From Priapulus caudatus (Eukaryota > Priapulida > Priapulimorpha > Priapulimorphida > Priapulidae): a stretch of DNA of 62,030 nucleotides. This document shows positions 14,101 through 22,666 of this stretch, piece after piece. Made by a program: the position numbers and the translations under genes. Positions within the stretch are counted from its first letter, which is position 1; each line of letters begins with the position of its first letter. The stretch spans positions 645,619 through 707,648 of the forward strand of contig NW_014577106.1 in assembly GCF_000485595.1 (NCBI RefSeq), given 5' to 3'. The notes below the pieces were generated by a model that worked only from the letters and a program-made list of their open reading frames with translations, did not search any database and was not told the origin of the DNA.

Positions 14101-17100
14101 AACAATGGGAAGCAGACCGACACAATGTATGATGGTCTAGGCATGTCCAAAAATTACCAAACAATGCCACATCAAGATATTATATATATTTATATTATTA
14201 AATATATGTATATATTATTCCTCAATATATTGGTTTAATATTAAATAAGGCTTGCACCCTTAAAGCTGAAAACCGACCTCTGTTCTGAGGCAGTATGACG
14301 ACCTGTCTGGTGGCAGGGGAGGTTTCATGTGATGGCTGTCAAGGTGAGGGTAATTCAACTCAGACGAGCGTCTCCGAGACCCCGTGCTATCGTTGAATAG
14401 CTGTATCGACACGTTGCAATCGTCATCATCGATGGAGTCTTGCTCACGCGTGGCTGAGAAGCTGGGTTGCCTCGCTGCATACCTGCTGCGCATGTAGTTG
14501 GCCTCTGCACAAGAACATCCTCATCACTGACCACTCATGCGCCATGATTACACTTGCTAGCGTTACGATCGCTAATAAACATTTCCGCCCGGCCGTCTAC
14601 GTAATAGATCAGAATTTGAGTCTTTGAACCTGATTGAATCTGTTTGTGATCGGGTAGTTTTGCACCGAGTGGAGCATAAGGCACGGCGTGGATAAGAAGG
14701 TCTATTTTACCATCGCCCTGGTCCAGTGCGATCGACTTTGTACGCTTAACGATGCCCCGCACGGAGGAAGCTCGGTGACACATGGAGCCCGGTGTTCGGC
14801 CCTGATGCACAGGCAAGCGTGCGTGTCGGTGCGAGCCATTCTGCCTAGTGATCTTGTCTAGAAGCTCCAACACGCTCTCATCTGTGCCTGAGAACGAACA
14901 ATCGATAAATTTGTATGTAAAGAAGGCAAGTGCGTGTGACGTCTCTTCCAAATGAAACTCAAATAAATCTTCTCTTGCACACTTCTCAGGATAGTTGTTG
15001 CAAGTATAGCTACTTAATAAACCAGATAGCACGACTGCAGCATCATGATAGAGCAGTTCTACTAAAATGCACAATTTGCACTCTATGCGGAAGGCTCATA
15101 CCAGCTGCCAGGTGAAACACCGTCAGCACACATCAGTATAACGTCTTACAGCGTACTATAGTATCGCATATTCTCTGGATACAATTGAATATTGATATAT
15201 TCTGCTATAGTCTGTAAACGGGATGCACTTACACTGCCTCACTCCTTAGAGATTTGAATTATTAAAAATAGCAGGGATGAACTGCAACACTCAAATACTT
15301 AAACACGAGACAGCGAGTCACGCTGTGGAGATCGAGCAAAAATCACCTTCTATATCACCGGATTCCGTATTAGCGAGGAAATTCAACTGAGTAACGCAGG
15401 ATGTGCTGAGGAAATCCTTGATTTTTCGGAGATCCACCCTACAAGAGCTGAACATTATAACCATAAGACAAGAACAGGGTTCGTGATATTACTCACAATG
15501 AATAATATACACGTCACAAATTGCTCAGTCAGTTGTTAGTATTGTCTGAACAAGTTTATGCTCGGCATCCCCTCATCATATAACATACCATATAAATTGG
15601 GGAGCACATTCATATGCTATTTCGGATCTAGAGGTAAAAAGGGGGAAGGTTTCACATATTTATGTAATTAATATAGTATACGATACCTGGCCCCAGTTAC
15701 ATAGCCACTCTTGAGCTTTTTGAGTGTAGCAATCACAGCGGGAGGCAAACTTTTCTTTAAATCTGCAAATACAAGTTGCTTAAATTTATATGCGGAGAGA
15801 CCACATATCATTAGCGTATCCAATTGTTGCATACATTACACCTAATGCAGCAAACACTGTTTGAAACTATTTTATTACATTATATTGGGTAAGAACATTT
15901 GGTCATTGTCGCCATACAAGTAGGTTACAACTTGTACCTAGTCAGGATAGGCATTATTATACAGCGTTCATATTGATGGCAAAGTTTGTGGAAGCCTCTT
16001 CTACTGCACATTTTGACTACCTCCGAATTATAACTGTGGCCTAGTAATACGTACGTTATGGCCAAATTTCATTTACACATATTTAACACTGCGACATAAC
16101 TTGAGGGCTCTCACTTTACGATCAATCAATTTCATTTCGGGGGCAAGATTTTTATTAGTTTAGACCTTGGTAGGCATAGCAAACTCCGGGTCACTGGCAT
16201 TGATACTGCAGTTTACTGCCTTCCTGCTTGTCACTATTGCAATGACTAACAGGGTCATAGTTTTACCACAGACATGAATAACAGCTTACTGTACATGACG
16301 ATGAACCTGGTGCTGTCAGTTATGTATATATTTTTGGATACATCGACACCAATTTTCCATTTGAATGTGTTAGGGACAGCTGAATCATGTGAATATCTCC
16401 CCACCTTGAATATTGCTACATTGCTCCTGTGACTCGACTGCAGGTTGGCGCTGGGCATTTTTTATTGGAAGGGATTATTCTTCTTCTTAAAATGGGCAAG
16501 GTTTGCAAACTCCCACCATAATTGTGCATTGCTCCTGCCCGGGCAAGCTGCTACCTCCAGCTAACCCAGGCGATGAAATTCAATTATGCTGACTAACAAC
16601 GTCATAATAGTTGGTTCAATCCTCCCTTCACTAGCTCATCAACCTACTATAGACCCACTTGTAATTCAGGGGCTCACTGTCAGAAAGAACATTTGTCTTA
16701 GCATTAGTCCTTGCACTACCATTTTCTTGTAGACCGGACCTCTACGCACTGTGTATGAGAAATCTGTAACTTTACCATGTTTCTATCAAAGTCTATGATA
16801 CAAAGATAATGTTAAGACTGATGATAAGACCAATTTTGTTTCATACAATAGGCCCTAGTTACGCTATGGCTCACCTATCTCGCGCCAAGGAATATACACT
16901 GGTTATTAGTTATCGAACAGCCTACCTATGTCACCCCACATGTGTTTGTGCAGCACTATTGTGATGGTGGGTCTGCCTAGTTGTCGCCAGCTCGTCTTCA
17001 GAAATGCTATGTCAGTGAGAAACATGTCGAGCAGAAGATTCGCATCGGCCGCCAAGTAGAACTCGTGTGGATCGGAAAACTGCCAGGAAAGATGGAAGTG

Positions 17101-20100
17101 TGAAGCTGAACGCGGGAAAACGGAAAGGTACCTTATAGGACACTTACAGATTTCATACTCTGATACAAAGAAAAGACAACCTCCCCACAGAGTGTAAACT
17201 TGTTTTGGTGCAGTCGCACACATTTTCACAACGAAGACGAAATAAGACATCATTAATGAATACACGTTACCAGTTGATAACAATTAAGTGCATGTTATCT
17301 AATGCAATTCCTTCCATGTTCACTAGGAGCATAGTCACCTGTGGCGTGAAGGTGAATATTCGGTCTCTTAACATGTAGAGCTTGCTTGTGCTTAGTAGTC
17401 CAACATCATGTGATGGTCGGCCTGATAAGCTTAGCTTCCTGTTTTTCCCTGCAATGACAGTACAATCGTCATAGTGAGGTTGAGACATTACCATTTACAG
17501 ATCAATAACTCAAACAAATCCTTAATATAACAGCATAAAAAAGACAGACCTATAATAGACATAGATCAATATCCTTTACTAAAGTAATATTTTCTCGTTT
17601 TCCCAATCCTTTGAACATGCTTGCCGGTATTCCTTGCTTAATGGTAAATTGTTTCAAATTCCCAACTGGTGCTCTACATGGTAGACAATGTGTCCTCCAT
17701 GTACAGTCAAAGTTTTGATTGGATTGTCACTAGACTATATCGATTTATAAGTCGAGTTACTTACCAAGCTGAGCAAATATCTCACTCAGCACTCTAGCCG
17801 GGTGAACTTCTATTGGTCGCACCTCAGCCACTGTCTCCACGTCAAAATCATACTCTCTTAGTTTTTCCTGAATGTTTTTCGTCTCAGCAAGAATTACAAC
17901 TACATGCAAAAAACAAATATGTATATATATACCATAAGTATATGCATATAAAAACACAAATGTTCATTAAATGGCCTGTGCTTACCCTAACGAAAAGGTG
18001 TCCCCAAGAATTACAACTACATGCAAAAAACAAATATGTATATATATACCATAAGTATATGCATATAAAAACACAAATGTTCATTAAATGGCCTGTGCTT
18101 ACCCTAACGAAAAGGTGTCTCTAAGAAAACATTTGAAAAGGTTTAGGGACCTTTGTCTAGTGGCTAGCACTAGTGGCACTAGCACACATTCGCGTTACTA
18201 CCCCTACACCTCTATCACAGTCACTGTGCAAGAAAGCGCACACATTACCTTGCACAACCAGGTCTGGTTTCTTGTCAGTGATGAGTCGTCTGTTCATAGG
18301 ATCCAGCTCACCCACTGCAATGAAGCCTTCCTTGAGCAGGCAATTGAGGATGTAAAGAGACTGTCCCCACATCTGCGGTATCTTGCCGACGGCTATTCTC
18401 TCTTGGCTGTGCGGGTTCTTTTTCTCCTCCTCCACCTGTCACATTCATGCATGACCAGCGACTTAAATTTCCTCACCACAGTAGCAAATGATTTAATTTA
18501 ATTACTAAGTGTTTGCCATTCATGATCAGGTTCTATTTCACTTTTTACATCTTATAATATGTATAAGCAGTTACACTTATCTATAAATATTACTGTTGAT
18601 ATGATAACAAAGTTAGAAAGGTCAAACTTCTTTGAATACATGATGAGCTTATGTTAAGATGCAAACTTCTGTTTGATACCAAGAAATAAGACGACCATAC
18701 CTTATCAGGAGGAACTGCATACATTTCTGGTAGAAGTTTCAGGCCATTCTCTGTTTTAATCATGATATCTTCCAAGGCTTCAAAGTATTCTTCCGCCTCA
18801 AAAGGAGAAAAAATACTGATAAAGAAGTGCCACATCACACAAACTGGACACGGATGTGAAATAGGCAATGAATACTAATAGATACAAGATAACCATAAAT
18901 GAGTTTAAATGCAAGTCTTTAACATACACAAGCTCGATGGTTGGCTATATCAAAAATTTTAACCACTTTGACCATCTCACCCTCATTTCACTGTTACTTA
19001 TAGCAGCGGATTGCCTTAGGAAATCGAGCAGAGTAATGTACTTTGCACTATCAATTTCCAATCGGTGCATTGTCACGTACTTGTCCAGTACCTCTTTTCT
19101 GTTTATTTATGCTAAGCTAAAATGCAGTTTAAATGTTTACCTGTTCAAGGTTACCTCGGAAAAGACCATCCAGTGAAAGATAGATATAAAACAGTGGCCA
19201 TTCACACTCAATATTTTCAAAGATGTGCAATTCCCATGGTTCATAGTGTAGTCGAGATGGGTCCTGCAAGTGTTAGGTAGCAAATATTTACCACAACACA
19301 CATATACCATCTAATCAAATGTTCCATTAGAATAAAACAACGGCAATGAGATATAGTACAACAAAATTATATTACGTCCAACTACACGCTCTACTTTACT
19401 GTTTAATCCAATAAGATTAAACAGGCTAAGAAATACGATCATATTGCCATTAATGCTTGAAATTACAAAGGAAAAATAATCTAGGTTTAATGCATATTTT
19501 CAGTTAAAGTCGGTTTAAATTATGCCACAAAAATGTAAAGCAGTGTTGACTAGAATTTTTATTATTATTTAAGACTGTTGAGGCCACAATTTAAAAAATC
19601 TTTGTTTGCCCTCACCCGACCCAGGCTGAAAAGTTTGGGTAGGTAGGTAGGCTTTTTTTAAATCTTTTTTTGAGGGGGGTCTTTTTTCAAATTCAGCATG
19701 GTGTCTACGTGCTCGGGTGTGCTTGTGTGGAGATACCTTTTATGTTGAATGATTATTTTGCTTGGTACATATAATGTATTGCCTACAGATTTACATAATG
19801 TACACAGCCCTCGACACTAACGGTTGTCCGATTGCCCGGGACAAGTGAAAGTCTATGTCGGACAAGTTATTTTCTTGCCTAGTTGCCCATCAGACAATGA
19901 AAAGTTCTAGTTGTTTAATATTCTTAACATCCTCTGAGCAAGGGCGCTATCGCACCACATTCTCACTTCAAACGTTTTCAAAGGTCCCTAAAAAAAGCAG
20001 CCCGGACACCCACTGTTACATTACAGATTTATTCAGAGCGGCAATGCGTACCTCCCTGGCCGGGGCGGCATTGATTTATCTACGGGGCTGGGGGTACGAT

Positions 20101-22614
20101 TGTATATAAGTCGGTTGAGGCATATTTATTACTGAATATATAGGGGGTGGGCATCGCTGGGATGAGAGGACAACAGCAAAACTCTTTCCTGTGATTGAGG
20201 AAAAAGCTGTAATCGGTAATGACACACAATGAGCGTGCCATCATGCAAACATAAACGTGTAAATTTCATTACGATTTTACATGTACTGTATTTACTCGTG
20301 TATAAGTATAATTCATGTATATTATAAGTCTCACCCCATATTTTGCATTGAAAAGTTGGTACAAACATTGGTACATTAACAAGATTTCTTAGCCTCGTCT
20401 ATAAATCGCACCCCCTGATTTTTTTTATTGAAGTTGTGTACAAAAAGCGCGGTTTATACACAAGTAAATACGGTATATACTGTAAGTGTACCAATACACA
20501 CGCACGCACACACGTAAACGCGCACGCAGACACATGTATAGGTATGTGCGAGCCTATATGCATGCAGGGAGTACTCGCAAAAATATCAGGAGTGTATAAT
20601 ATATATCTACATCTATCTATATATGTTATAACTTATTTATGTATATATATATATTTAAATATGTATTTATATAATATATAATATAAAATAGATCTATTTA
20701 TATAATATAAATATACACTCCTGATAATATGATATGCACTGAACCAAAAGAGGTCATTAACGGCTCATAGATTGCACAAGTAAATTTTGGACAAGTAAAA
20801 TCAAAATTCGGACAAGTAAAAATTGCTTCTTGTTGCCCGACAGGACAACCAGATCTGAAAATAAGCGTCAAGGCCTGGTACAGTGATACAATTTGTAAAA
20901 AAAAAAGAATGGGAAAGATCTATAAATTTTTTTGAATAGGCCCCTTTTTGGCAGGTCGGTCGGGTGAGGGCAAACAAACAAAATTTTTATTATGGCCTGA
21001 CGATCAATGTTTGCCCACAACACACGTAGATTAAAATGAGGATTACACTCTTACATTTTACAATTAGTTCCAGTTAGATTATGCATGTATTTATTCTAAA
21101 CAGTAATACCATTATTTAACTTTTATATTATATTTAAACTTTTGTGATTAGCTCCTGGTCTAAAACTGGCAACATATAAACTCCTTTAGCAGGCAGCACT
21201 GTCATACTGTGTCATGACAGTACCCACGATTGTAGATTTTGAGACTCATCTTATCTTTAGCAATGACAGTAAATTTAAGATAAGAGAAATACATAGGTAT
21301 ATACTATTTTTATGCAATAAGTATCATAATATACTTTGAAACTATTAACAAACTACTCTCAAATTCTAGTATTTTTTTCTGTTTAACATTCATTATATTA
21401 GCTTAAATTAAATGTGATGCTACCTCTCTTGCAGTCTTGTGCCCATCTCGTAGAAACCTCTTGCAACCATAGCGCCCCTGGAAAAGTGTACATATGGTTG
21501 CTAAACACATTTTTGGATACATATTTTTGCGTATGCTCAAACAATAAATATATGTAAAAAAAATGCATTCATGGAAAGAAATTTTCTCAAACATCATTAC
21601 TGTAGTTTTAGTTTTAGAAAAGAGTGAACTGCACTTTAGCACAATGCTCAAATATCACCAGGGCACTGACAGCCTGATGAATCTGTAATTTCCTGTTTTT
21701 CTTAATTTAAATTATTTTGCAAAACATCGAAGGATCTCGCGTTGAAAATTTTGAATAAAAAAATGCACATTTTTACTGACACTGAAGAGTCAGTAGAATG
21801 AACATCTTCGTGGCATGCCTCATACACTGCTCACCTGCGCCGCAATCGCTCACATCAAACATCACTCACTGTGCAGCGAGCAGTGCAACCATGCTATAAT
21901 TCAACTTGCACCACGGGGTGAAAACAGTGGCACGTAAAATATTCATGCATGTGCAAATGCCATTACAATTTTTAAGATTTTGACTCCTCTTGATGCAAAT
22001 GCTCGTCGGAGACTGTCAGTAAAACAGTATTTGCCTCCTGACACACGTGAATTTTGCACTCTGCATACTATATATGTGTATATATATTGGCAGTAAATAA
22101 TCACTAATTATAGTAATTATTCCATCTTAATATATATACACCTCCCTCCCTAGTTTTTCAATGGATCTGCATCGATCTCAAGAATGATACTTATAACCAA
22201 ATTCCTAAAAATCCACAACAAATTCTCATGCCTGTTGATACAACTTCAGTTTTAGGAAATGCCTTGGTATTCCTCCAACATATAGGGGTGCTCTAAAATC
22301 TCTGATCAAATAGAAGACAACACTTGCGCTGCCTGAAATTTTTTTTTACCCCAAAAAGTGCTATAGTGATTCATGCAGGAGTTTTAATGCAGTACCTGAA
22401 GTTTGCTGAGGATAGCCTCCTTGGTCATTTGAACAAGCTCTGGATCCTCAACAGCAAAAGCAGGAAAGCCTACAATGCTCAGTAAAGCAGCATCGATTTC
22501 CTGCACAAACAATATACTTTATATTGCAGCCAACTACTGACAAACTGTCAATGCCAATCAATTTAGCTAAGATGTCTTGGCTGAAGCAGGTTTATTTATT
22601 AAATAACTGATCAA

Positions 22615-22666
<52 letters not shown>

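Larger units (their letters stand above)
19582..20997. mobile_element. Outer element of a nested set, TSD TGA
   Basis: Left end GGCCACAATTTAAAAAATC... and right end ...TTTTTATTATGGCC are inverted, and the subterminal TTTGCCCTCACCCGACC is repeated inverted at 20955 onward. TGA lies outside both ends (19579-19581, 20998-21000). Without the inner element at 19805-20877 it would be about 340 bases, so it is a small MITE that received a second transposon. Confidence 0.75.

Noticed and set aside
14535-15074. 179-codon minus-strand ORF as a separate gene
   Set aside because: Its middle (14711-14887) is a PHKA exon with fitting splice sites and phase; the flanks are intron read-through.
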